Shown: one piece after another, positions 32,771-42,900 of the stretch
Layout: each line of letters begins with the position of its first letter
Numbering within the stretch: the stretch's first letter is position 1
NCBI GenBank assembly: GCA_905221615.1
Contig: CAJNDT010004924.1
Coordinates: 417,501 to 481,500, forward strand
DNA from: Symbiodinium sp. CCMP2592
Lineage: Eukaryota; Sar; Dinophyceae; Suessiales; Symbiodiniaceae
DNA length: 64,000 nt
Direction of reading: 5' to 3'
Program-made: the position numbers and the translations under genes
Notes under the pieces: model-generated
Told to the model about the DNA's origin: nothing
The model's database searches: none
Seen by the model: only the letters and a program-made list of their open reading frames with translations

Positions 32771-34422
32771 GCGTTCTGGTGATCACAGCGGCAATCTCGC
32801 AATCTCATCCTGCCGGCATTTTCCACAGGTGCAGCAGCAGGTGGCTGCGGCACAGAAGCAGCGGCAGCAGCTGATGATGCCAATGTCGGCATTCTTCTCA
32901 GCGCTGCTCGCATTCACATTCCAGCAGGCTGCGTCTCGACTTTCGCAGTCGGGCGAACAAAGGATTCACCCATTGCAAGTCGGCACAAATCCTCGCGTTC
33001 CTCTGGGATCTGGCCCACAGATGGATTGAGACCAAAAGTGGTCTGCACCCTTCAGTCCGGATCCTTTCCACAGTCCGGCCACGCAGTGCTGCCAAGCCAA
33101 TGGCAAGCTCATCTGCATCAATCGCCTCAAGCCTCTTACAGGGATGGGCCATCCTGCCTCATTGTTGCGACTTTCTTGGCGGCATTCTGAGGGGCCGTTG
33201 CTACAGTCGGGCGGCGAGGTCGCAGTCTAAGCTGCCGACAGTCAATCGCCACCAAGGGAAATTTTTACGGGGGAAACAGATTGATCTCAATCCGCAACGC
33301 AGTCCCTTGCATTGCAGTCTGTACATGCAGATCCCTCACCGTCTCTTGCCGCAAAACACTCTGGCAAATTCCATTCGGGTTTTTGCAAAATTAAAATCAC
33401 TCTGGCAATGTCGACAATCGGAGAAATTCGATTCTCACAGTCTCTCATCTTTGACTTTCCTTGGTTTTGGGGTTTCCGGGCAACCCCAAACATCACACAT
33501 GACAGTCACGAGAAGACAACTCCATTCACTTTACACTAGACTAGACAAGACGGCAGTATGACATGTTGTGCTCATTGGCTCAAGGACATGCGTTGCAGTC
33601 ACTGCGGCTCTCCTAGCCCGCGGCGTGGAAGTCAGTCCAATGCCTGCAACCCCGGGCCGGACGATGCTCATGCCTGGTCTTCTTGCCAGTCCCAAATCGG
33701 GTCGCCACGGATTTGCAAGCATAGAATCAGTGTGGGCAACCACGTTGACTATTTTCGCAGGCTTTGATTTTAACAGCATAAGCCGAAGGAACAGTACTTT
33801 AGACACTCCATTCGCATACAGCTCCGCTTCACCAGACGACAGCGAGCAGTGCTAACCATGCTTCACTTAAGGATATTCACAGTAGATCCACTGGTGCTCT
33901 TGCGCAGCCCAGCCCTTGCCAATGAGCCTGGCAACTGGACTGTATGAGGATGGCTGGTCGCTTCAATGCACTGTCCGCTCTGGGCAAGACTGCTCAATGG
34001 GCGAATCAAGAAGTGTTCGACTCGGAGCAGACTGCCGAGCCGATTGCATTCTGCATCTTCCGCAGAACGTGGAATGAGGCTGGATCCGCCGACCCATGAG
34101 TGGAATGTTGGGGGCAACCGCAATGGTCCTTGAATGCGGCTCGTTTGCCTCAGTGGGCATCGCACGAACACGCTTGAATGATCCAACGTGCCTCTCCAGC
34201 CCCGAATGCAAGGTTCAAGGCACTGCCCACATTGGACGACGCCTGTGAATGGGGCATCTCCGAGTGGAGCCAAAAGTGTCCAGAATGAGTTACAATGGCC
34301 TTCGCAGCTTTGAACGAAGTTGCTCGAATGTTTTCTTGATTGCTTCGCGAATGCCGCCGTGTATGATGGTTAGCTGTTCGAGTGGTCGTCGACAAGAATC
34401 AGGGTCAAGGGACACTATTACA

Positions 34423-34619
34423 TGTAACCATCCCAAGAATGCACCCAATGACCGTCATGCATTTATGATTGCTCCGATACCGAATGGCATGCATGGCATG
34501 GGCTCAAGACTGGACAGATCGGTTTGATGTCACAAAGGAATGCCTGCTTGGTTGTGTGGGGATCTAGTGATTGATCTTGGTTGCTCGGGTAAGTGCAGAT
34601 TGCTTTGCGAAGTTTTACA
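34423..34619 (+). repeat. Copia B 3' LTR
   Basis: TGTAACCATC...TTTTACA, diverged partner of 29571-29772. Followed by CACTCAG and a CT microsatellite. Confidence 0.75.
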
Positions 34620-34625
34620 CACTCA

Positions 34626-34680
34626 GTATCTCTCTCTCTCTCTCGCTCGCTGTCTCTCTCTCTGTCTTTCTCTCTCCCTA
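34626..34680. repeat. CT microsatellite at the 3' edge of Copia B
   Basis: CTCTCTCTCGCTCGCTGTCTCT type, same as 29376-29565. Confidence 0.9.
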
Positions 34681-35190
34681 TACTTGATTCCAGCCCAAAG
34701 TTGAGGCGTGCCGTCGCAAACTGCAGCAGCTACGCGAGGAATGCCGAAGGGCAGAAGCCCCGATGCGGCAGAAGCTGAGGTGCAGACTGGTTGTGCCTTG
34801 CGCATGCTGACATACCCGGTTCGGCCCGCATGATCTTACACATTGCACAGTTACGCACACGTCCCCAAGATCATACAGTTTACAGGCCAGAAGCACAGCT
34901 GATAAAAGCTCGCTGTCAGGCAGCTCTACACCCAAACTGGTCGTGCCTGGCCTTCCAGTTTGGAGCGATGGTTGTGTACCTGAAGCTGATGCGGCTTCAC
35001 TACCTACCAGTACGTACTGCGAGCTACATCTACTACGACATGCTCCGTACTACTATTACCATTGCGTTGGCTCGTATGATAGCTCTACCGCGATGTGAGG
35101 CCGTTATAAACTATTTTTGTGACGATTGCTGTTACAGATACCGTTACCATCCCAATCACTGGTCTTAGTACTGTTTCTATTTTTGACACC
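34681..35190. other. Unassigned sequence
   Basis: One plus-strand block near 34700-34775 (AQSRGVPSQTAAATRGM type frames) is not supported by any motif. No gene recognised. Confidence 0.35.
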
Positions 35191-35194
35191 GCTG

Positions 35195-35375
35195 CTATAT
35201 TGCTGCTACTACTACTACTACTACTACCACTACTACCACTACGACGACTACTACTATACTACGACTTCGACTACGACGACGACGACTACTACTACTACTC
35301 CTGCTACTACTACTGCTGCTACTATTACTATACTGCTACCGCTACTACTATCACTACTACCACTACGCCCCACCC
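35195..35375. repeat. ACT/ACG triplet microsatellite
   Basis: Mostly ACT with ACG and GCT interruptions; plus-strand frames read poly-Leu/Tyr/Thr. Confidence 0.9.
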
Positions 35376-35532
35376 CGACGGTTTGCCCACGCCTCGTTTG
35401 GAAAGGTGCAGGAAACGGGCCAATGTTTCCGGCATGATGTGAGTTCTCAGTACCGGCCGTTTTGCGAATGAGTTTTGTCCTAAAAAGACAACCCTCTGCG
35501 GACATCGCTGTGGCAAAAATGCTGCTGTTTGC

Positions 35533-35745
35533 TTGACGCTGACCTTTGTGGCCTGTGAGCGGCCACAAACACGCGCTGTCCGTTCAGCCAAAGATAGGCT
35601 GCAAAGCCACCTCTTGACATGGGCCTTGGACATGACTCGATGCGCATCAGACTGCAACACGACTCGATTGACGCTGATCTTTGTGGCCTGTGAGCGGCCA
35701 CAAACACGCGCTGTCCGTTCAGCCAAAGATAGGCTGCAAAGCCAC
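35533..35745 (+). repeat. Duplicated 78 bp cassette containing a 9 bp-stem hairpin
   Basis: Copies at 35533-35610 and 35668-35745 differ at one base (C/T) and are offset by 135. Each contains TTTGTGGCC-TGTGAGC-GGCCACAAA (35545-35569 and 35680-35704). Confidence 0.92.
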
Positions 35746-35800
35746 GTCTTGGAGCTGCGCGGGGTGTGGAATAAACATACAAAGTAGCTGTCCAAGACAT

Positions 35801-36113
35801 GCAGGCAATACTTAACATGATTATCTCGCTGTGCTTTGCATGAGGTAGGTGCGAAAGGCATGTAGGCAATGCTTAACATGATTATTCCGTTCGCATGCTT
35901 TCGGTCATGTAAGTGCGAAAAGCATGCAGGCAATACTTAACATGATTATTTCGGTTTTATGCTTTCGGTCATGTAGGTCCCAAATGGAAAAAAGGCAACA
36001 CTTAACAGGATTATTTCCGTTTGTGTGCTGTCGGTCATGTGGGTGAGCATGCAGGCAATACTTAACATGATTATTTCGGGGTTTATGCTTTCGGTCACGT
36101 GGGTGCGAACAAA
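35801..36113 (+). repeat. Minisatellite, about 62 bp unit, five copies
   Basis: Units start at 35801, 35862, 35926, 35992 and 36051 with GCAGGCAATACTTAACATGA or variants and carry TGCTTTCGGTCATGT. Unit length varies 59-66. Confidence 0.9.
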
Positions 36114-36179
36114 TAATGAATTCTGAAGCCCTGAACCCTGTTGACCTTTGCTGCTGTGGGCAAACGGCCTCGGTGGCAC

Positions 36180-36197
36180 GTACTACTACTCTACTAG

Positions 36198-36249
<52 letters not shown>

Positions 36250-36268
36250 GCTACTGCTACTGCTACTG

Positions 36269-36310
<42 letters not shown>

Positions 36311-36347
36311 GCACCACTGCTACTGCTACTGCTACTGCTGCTGCTAC

Positions 36348-36430
<83 letters not shown>

Positions 36431-36625
36431 CTATTCCTATTGCTATTGCTATGACTATGACTATGACTCTTACTATTACCATTCCTATTATTATTACTAT
36501 TACTATTACTATTACTATTACTTTTACTATTACTATTACTATTACTATTACTATTACTATTACTATTACGATTACGATTACTATTACTATTACTTTTACT
36601 ATTACTAGTACTAGTACTAGTACTA
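36180..36625. repeat. ACT then ATTACT microsatellite
   Basis: Pure ACT and GCTACT to 36428, then ATTCCT/ATGACT, then ATTACT to about 36600 and a short AGTACT end. Frames on both strands are poly-Ser/Leu/Thr or Val/Ile artefacts. Confidence 0.95.
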
Positions 36626-36684
36626 GGCCCCCCCGCTACCAACTACACTTGCTCTCAACCATGTTAAGACAACATCCAATTTAC

Positions 36685-37260
36685 TTGGTATTTACGGCAC
36701 TTTCGTCATGTGCGATCATCCTAAGAGGCCCAAAAATCGACTTGTCGAGTTTGCAAACTCGGGCTCTTGATTTTGGACTTGCTTCTGGGGGTGGGTGGGG
36801 GGGTGGGGGGGGGATGATGACGACAGTGTTACGCGAACACACCCAGCAGTATCACCACAAGAGCCGTTTCACTCGGTATTTACGGTACTTTCGTGATGTC
36901 AGACTTTGTTACATATTCTGAGCCCCTACTTCTCGACTATGCGTATTAAACTTTGCTCTTTGGAACTGTTTGCAAAAAAACTCGAAATTGGATGGGGGAA
37001 AGCTTCTTCGGGGATGATCACGACACTGTTTTGCGGACACCCTGAACAATATTTCCACACTCAAGCGCGCACGCACCACACACACCACTTCAAAAACAGA
37101 CCCTCCTACGCAGACGTTGGGCGGTAGGGGTGTTGGCGAGCGCCTCCCACGTACAGCTGGCATCTTTGTTTTTGATGTTCAGAAGATGTTGCGCTTCAGG
37201 TTTTAGAAACGTTAAACCCTTGTTGGCAGCACCTGGGTTTTGCACGGTATTTACAGCGTT
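36685..37260 (+). repeat. Diverged tandem duplications with a G-rich run
   Basis: GGTATTTACGGCACTTTCG (36688), GGTATTTACGGTACTTTCG (36874) and GGTATTTACAGCGTTCTCG (37238) mark repeated units; GGGATGATGACGACAGTGTT (36812) and GGGATGATCACGACACTGTT (37011) mark another shared block. 36787-36813 is four G-runs separated by single T. Confidence 0.6.
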
Positions 37261-37318
37261 CTCGTACTATCCGACCACCTGGGGTTTCTCAGTTTCTTCC
37301 GCGTCGAGCTTGCAACTC

Positions 37319-37463
37319 CAGCTGCTGTGACAGTTTTGGGGCCTGAGCCCCTGCAACTTCACCGGCTGTGACAGTTAAGGAAACTGAGCCTCTGCAACTT
37401 CTGCAGCTGTCACAGATAAGGAGCCTGAGCCCGTGCATCTTCTGCAACTATCGCAGTTAAGGC
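37319..37463 (+). repeat. Minisatellite, about 43 bp unit, 3-4 copies
   Basis: Repeated pattern GCTGTGACAGTTAAGGA, CCTGAGCCCCTGCAACTTCTGC with substitutions. Confidence 0.8.
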
Positions 37464-37529
37464 GCCCAGCAGCTACCGCTGCCCAGCCCGGATGGAACAA
37501 GTGTAGTTGGGAGGGGGGGGGTGGCTAGT

Positions 37530-38053
37530 GCTAGTACTAGTACTATTACTATTACTATCACTATTATTTTTATTATTACTATTACTATTACTATTACTAT
37601 TACTATTACTATTACTATTACTATTACTATTACTATTACCATTACTATTACTATTACTATTACCATTACCATTACCATTACCATTACTATTACTATTATT
37701 ATTACTATTACTATTACTATTACTATTACTATTACTATTACTATTACTATTACTATTACTATTACTATTACTATTACTATTACTATTACTATTACTATTA
37801 CTATTACTATTACTATTACTATTACTATTACGATTACTATTACTATTACTATTACTATTACTATTACTATTACTATTACTATTACTATTACTATTACTAT
37901 TACTATTACTATTACTAGTACTATTACTATTACTATTACTATTACTATTACTATTACTATTACTATTACTATTACTATTACTATTACTATTACTATTACT
38001 ATTACTATTACTATTACTATTACTATTACTATTACTATTACTATTATTATTAC
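37530..38053. repeat. ATTACT microsatellite, 5' arm interrupted by Copia C
   Basis: About 85 almost uninterrupted ATTACT hexamers on the plus strand, ending in ATTAC at 38053 where the Copia C LTR begins. The array resumes at 47217. Confidence 0.97.
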
Positions 38054-38361
38054 TAGGAAAAGCCAGAAGCAGCGATTGAGGTCGCATGCCGTGTGCAGTT
38101 GTTTGCGAGCTCTTGTTACGGCTGTTGCGTTGGTTTAAGGGGAAGGCTGCGGAACAAACACCCCTTGGCCATGTAAAGTGAGCACAGCCGAAGATCGTGC
38201 ACAAATCACGATGTGTACTGAACTGTCTGCAGTGAGATCACCAATTGTACAACTTAGATCTCGAAGTGCATACATGTTGCGTTGCGTGCAAAAGATTTCA
38301 AGTAGGTTCAGGCTGCAATGGACGAGCCTTCGGCTTCTACTGCGGTAAGACCTGTCCTTCA
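38054..38361 (+). repeat. Copia C 5' LTR
   Basis: Begins TAGGAAAAGCC, ends CCTGTCCTTCA. Differs from the 3' LTR at GCCGTGTG versus GCCGCGTG and AATTGTAC versus AATTGCAC. It contains the gag ATG (38318) and, 26 bases later, GGTAAGA, a good splice-donor match. Primer binding site after it is not clear (GGTTATGAGCGC). Confidence 0.95.
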
Positions 38362-39958
38362 GGTTATGAGCGCCCAAGCGGGAAGCGACGCTGGTGCTCC
38401 GCTACAGAATGGTGTGATGCCTGGAGCTCCTCGCGAAGAAGGAGTGGAGGCGGAAACCGGAGCTCGTGGCTCGGGTCAGACGAATCCCGTCGGATCCGAA
38501 CCCGGGCAAGAAGCGGGTCAAGGAGGAGGAAAGAGCGGTGGGGCTGCAGAGCAGGCACGGTCCTCACCAGCCGCTCCTACGTTGGCTGGCAACGATGTGA
38601 ACCAAGACGGAGGACGTGCGGAAGCCCCGGCTACAGGTGTCATCGAGCAGGGATTCGAGACTCGCGCCGACATTGGCGGCCAAGCCACCACAAGCGGAGG
38701 GGAATCAGCTGCTCGTGATTCTGGATTGCGGGGTGGAGCGCTTCCAAGAGATGGTAGTGGAGAAGTCTTGGCTGGAGATTACCATACGCCGAGATCAACG
38801 AGATCATTCGAACCGATTGGAAGCGGCCCGAGACCAGTGTTTCAAGGTCACCTACCTGGGTGGGTGACTCGCCTTGGAGAGTTTTTGAAGGCGCCAGCAG
38901 CGCAATGGATGCCGAGTCCTATGCCATCGCCCCCGAGACCGCGTCTACTGAATATGAATGTGGACGAACAGCATGTGGATGCTGCCGAGCTGCAGCGGCA
39001 GGGTGTTGGACCTGGAGCAAGAGAAGGGTTTTTTAGGGTTTATGGTAATTCTGTTTACCCTAACCAACATACACCGCCCAGCAGCAGCAGCATTCCGGCA
39101 GAGGCGATTCAGGCAGAAGTGCAGCGGCAACTTGGAGGGCTGCTGGACAAGTTGCAGACCATGGAGGGTGAAAATATCAGGCTGCATGAGCAGCTTGCCC
39201 AAGCGCACCGGGAACTTCAAGCTCAACCCCTTCGTGATGTTGCCCCTGTTCCTGAGCCTGTAAGAGAACCCCGAACAGATCCTCCTCGTCAGCAGGCTCG
39301 TGATTCGGAACCTCCTCGTGATCCACCGCGGGCGGCTGAAGGGCGTCCAGATCCGTGGAGAGATCCTCTCGGCGCATTGTGGGAGGAGCTGCAGTCTCGA
39401 AGGACTGCTCCATCAGCTGAAGTACAACCTGTACCACAACCTCAAGCAAGTGCCGAAGGGACCCCAGAAGACCCTACAACAGCAATTTTGGAAGCCTTGA
39501 CAAAGAACCTGACTAGTCTTCAAGAACTACAAGCCAAGTCCCTGAAAAGGGATGACTCGCCGGAGCAGGTCAAATCCAACGCCTCAGCTCTCCCGCCTCT
39601 TCCAGGGCCAGAGGGCACCAATGCGGGCATCGTCTTCCAGGACTGGTTGGCGCAAGTGGCTGTTCCGATGCAGGATTTGTCAGCTTCTTCGGGCACTTGG
39701 TGGGCTGGCGTTCTAAGCCTTGTCAGGGAAGCTTATGCTACGTGGTTGGCGGCAACACCCTTAGAAAGGCTTCAGCTTGAACCTGTGGGTCATGAAGTTT
39801 GGACTTCAGCTAAGTGGACGCGAGTAAACTCGAGAGCGTGCTCGCTGTGCTTTTTCGATTGCACACCTGCTATCAACCTGGTGGTGCGAACGAGCGCTCA
39901 GCAGTGCTTGGGAGTTTGCAGAGCCCTACGGCACCCACAACAGTGGATGAGGCTTTGA
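38318..39958 (+). CDS. Copia C Gag, first part
   Basis: 546 codons from an ATG inside the 5' LTR. The first 15 residues are LTR-encoded. Followed by a long low-complexity region rich in Gly, Glu, Ala and Pro, a stretch EGFFRVYGNSVYPNQHTPPS, a probable coiled coil near 268-300 (AEVQRQLGGLLDKLQTMEGE) and a Pro/Arg-rich segment. From about 425 it takes on the capsid-like part of Copia Gag (FQDWLAQVAVPMQDLSASSG, WWAGVLSLVREAYATWLAAT, KWTRVNSRA). The last 40 codons are probably out of frame, because the Gag pattern continues in the overlapping -1 frame (39814 onward). Gag packages the RNA into particles. Confidence 0.85.
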   Translation: MDEPSASTAVRPVLQVMSAQAGSDAGAPLQNGVMPGAPREEGVEAETGARGSGQTNPVGSEPGQEAGQGGGKSGGAAEQARSSPAAPTLAGNDVNQDGGRAEAPATGVIEQGFETRADIGGQATTSGGESAARDSGLRGGALPRDGSGEVLAGDYHTPRSTRSFEPIGSGPRPVFQGHLPGWVTRLGEFLKAPAAQWMPSPMPSPPRPRLLNMNVDEQHVDAAELQRQGVGPGAREGFFRVYGNSVYPNQHTPPSSSSIPAEAIQAEVQRQLGGLLDKLQTMEGENIRLHEQLAQAHRELQAQPLRDVAPVPEPVREPRTDPPRQQARDSEPPRDPPRAAEGRPDPWRDPLGALWEELQSRRTAPSAEVQPVPQPQASAEGTPEDPTTAILEALTKNLTSLQELQAKSLKRDDSPEQVKSNASALPPLPGPEGTNAGIVFQDWLAQVAVPMQDLSASSGTWWAGVLSLVREAYATWLAATPLERLQLEPVGHEVWTSAKWTRVNSRACSLCFFDCTPAINLVVRTSAQQCLGVCRALRHPQQWMRL

Positions 39959-42900
39959 CATGGTTGCGATCATGGCCGCGATGGCTTCAGAGATGCAAGG
40001 ATTTGAATATGATGGTTCCTGATGGGACGATCCTTGCGAGAGCTTTGACTATGGTGACTGCGAAGTTCGTGGCAGACAACGCTGACACACACTTCCGCAC
40101 GCAACTGTTGCGGTCAAGCCTGAGAATATATGGACAACCCAAGATCGCGGACGTCATCAAGTACCACCAGCACCTGCAGGCCGAGGTCGAGTCTATGATA
40201 GCAGCTAGGACGGTAGCGCCCACACCGGTGCCAGCAATCAAGGTTATGACTACCCCTACTACAAGCTCCTCAACCCCGTCAGGCAGTGCTTCAAAGCCCC
40301 CGTGCAAATATTTCCTGAAGCAGGGCGGTTGTCGGCGCGGCCAACGCTGCCCCTATGTGCACGACATGAACAGCGTGAGCAAGGCAGAACGAGCACGAAA
40401 ATGCCTAGTATGTGGAAGTGAAGAGCACCGACAAAAGGATTGCCCGACGAAGACCCCCAAGCACAGCGGACGACCCAGTGGAGGACAGGGATTCCAAGCG
40501 GCAGGTTCGACTTCACCTTCGACTACATCGCCAACGAATGCGCCAAAGGTCACAAGCGTGGAGCCGGAGGGAGAAACATCTCCTGTAGCTACCTCGCAGG
40601 TGATTGCGGGAGAGCCTGTCTGGACCTTGGAAACGTTGCTTCAGGCAGCGGCGAAGGTTGCTGGAGCGCAGCCTGCAAACCCTAAGGCTCCATCGGTCAA
40701 TGTGATGGCCTTGAAGAGGACGGTGGGGTCGTCTGATGAGTTGGCTATGTTTGCGTTGATTGACTCAGGTGCCACCCATGCGCTACGGAGATCCCTATCC
40801 CAGGAGGAGTGGGAAGAGGCAGAGCCCGTGACTGTGAATCTGGCGGGCGGCGAGTCTATTGGTCTTCGCATGAACGCTGCGGGCACGATCCTGGTGCCAA
40901 TCAATTCGAGGACTTCGGCGATGTCGACAGGGCCGATTGTGCCATTGGGAGCCCTGATCAATCAGTTGGGGTACACCATGACATGGGGGAAAACCAAGTG
41001 CAAGCTAGAGGGCAAGAACGGAGAGGTGATGGTTCTTCGTGTTCGTGAAGGTTGTCCCGAGGTCACCGAGCAGGAAGCCTTGAAGTTGATTTCTGAGTTG
41101 GAGGATGTAAGGCTACAGGAGCTCCGGGAAAACACTCGTGATACGCGGTCTAGAGTGAAGGCAGCGGCGCTTGCGATGGAGAGAACCTGGTTTGACTACT
41201 TGATCTCGTACATCGACGGCGGTCTCTCCTCGCAGGCCTTGAAAGCAGTGGAGAGCGCGCCTTTTCTCCAAGAGGTTCCGCGAGAGTGTAAGGCAGGCCT
41301 CGTGGATGCAGTGCCGGAAGCGAATGGATGGCAAGCCTTGAAGGGTTTGGAGCATCTGAATCGAAAAACCAGAAAGCGACTATGGACCTCAAGCAAGTGG
41401 TTGGTGCATTTGTATGCGGGAAAAAGGGAGCGGCGTGATTTGCAGCACTTGGAGGGCCACGGGTACACGATCCTGGAGTTGGACATCGAGAGGGGTCGAA
41501 CCCATGATGTGTTGAGATCAAGTACCTGGCGAGCGCTGGAGTGGGGAGCAAGGATGGGCAAGATCGGAGCAATCATTGGAGGACCACCACAGACCACATT
41601 CATGATTTCGCGACATGTTGTGGGAGGTCCCGAGCCAGTGCGGTCCAATGAGTATTTGTTCGGGAACTGGCCAGGCCAATCGGACAGTGACGTTTTCAAG
41701 GTCAACCGGGAGACGCAGCTGATTACGAGGATGGTGTATCTTCATGCTCTTGCTACCGCGGGAAGAACAAGGGCACACTATGATCCGACTGTCAGTCGGG
41801 AAGTTGCCTTTCTTCTAGAACATCCTCGTGATCCTCGTGGGTATTTGAAGTTTCAGGACCCGCTGTACCCGGATGTAGTGAGCTTGTGGAGGACGTCGTT
41901 GTGGTCAGAGTATGCATTGGAAGCAGGGTTGCATGCCTATAACTTCGACATGGCGGCTTTGGGAAAGGCATGGACGCGCCACACCACGATTGGCACCAAT
42001 CTACATCTTCGGCATCTGGATGGGCTTCGTCTACGGTGGCACTCGGATGGGCCGGTTCGAGAGCGAGCGCCGGCATGTGTGTGGCCACAGGAGTTTTATG
42101 AGCACCTGGTCATCGCGTTGCGGGACTGGGGAAAGATCCCCAGGATGCTGAAGATGAGTGCAGAGCAGTGGCGTGACCATGTACGACGGGGACATCTTCC
42201 TTTCCGAGCGGACTGCTCTGTATGTGTTCAGGCAGGCGGCACAGGCCGACGCCACTCAAGGGTTGAACACCCATCAGCCTTTGTACTGTCGGCTGATTTG
42301 TCTGGCGTGGTGAAGGTGGGCGGTGTTGACCCAGATGGACGAGGAGCCTTTCCCCGTCCTTTCAAGTACATCTTCGCTGCAAAGTTGCGGGTGCCGAAGT
42401 CCTTCGTGGAAGATGGTCGAGGTGTTTGGCTTGAATATGATCCTGGTGAAGTGAGCAAGGAGGACTATGAGGAGCAAGATGATGGGTTGGCTCCTGTTGA
42501 AGATGGCGTTGGAGCTCGTGTTCCAGAAGATCCACCAGCGGATGGAGGTGAAGATTGTGAACCTGAGCTCAAAGAGGTGCCGAGGCGAGATCCCGATGAG
42601 GACAGTGACCTTGGTGGCCCCGAGCTTGTGAACCTCATCTTCGCGTGCGGTCTGAAGGACGACAAAGCGCCCACTGTCCTGGAGGCCATTCAGGACGTGA
42701 TCCTCTATTGCCGAGCGCTGAATATACCAGTGCTTCGATTCCATACCGATAGAGGAATGGAGTTTCGGGCCAGAGCGACGAAGCAATGGCTCAAGGGAGA
42801 GGGCATCCGAGTGACTACTTCGGAGGCCGGGGTCCACCAGACCAATGGAACAGCGGAATCAACAATAAGATGGCTGAAGCAAAGGGCGAGGACGTTACTG

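Larger units (their letters stand above)
29571..34619 (+). mobile_element. Copia B: decayed Copia retrotransposon with recognisable LTRs
   Basis: 5049 bp between TGTAAC...TTTTGCA (29571-29772, 202 bp) and TGTAAC...TTTTACA (34423-34619, 197 bp), diverged LTRs that share TTGATCTTGGTTGCTCGG and ATGCACCCAATGA. Internal sequence holds a Lys/Gly-rich gag-like stretch, a Copia RT and RNase H pieces in broken frames. No protease or integrase was recognised. Flanked on both sides by CT repeats. No clear target-site duplication. The LTR divergence and broken frames mark an old insertion. Confidence 0.8.

Noticed and set aside
35801..36113. CRISPR-like array
   Set aside because: Repeat units vary in length and sequence and there are no distinct spacers; it is a minisatellite.
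37473..38204. Long open frames through the ATTACT arrays (poly Asn-Ser, Ile-Thr, Leu)
   Set aside because: A hexamer repeat with no stop stays open in several frames on both strands; these are composition artefacts.
41150..42837. Minus-strand frames opposite Copia C pol
   Set aside because: Shadow frames of a strongly coding plus strand.
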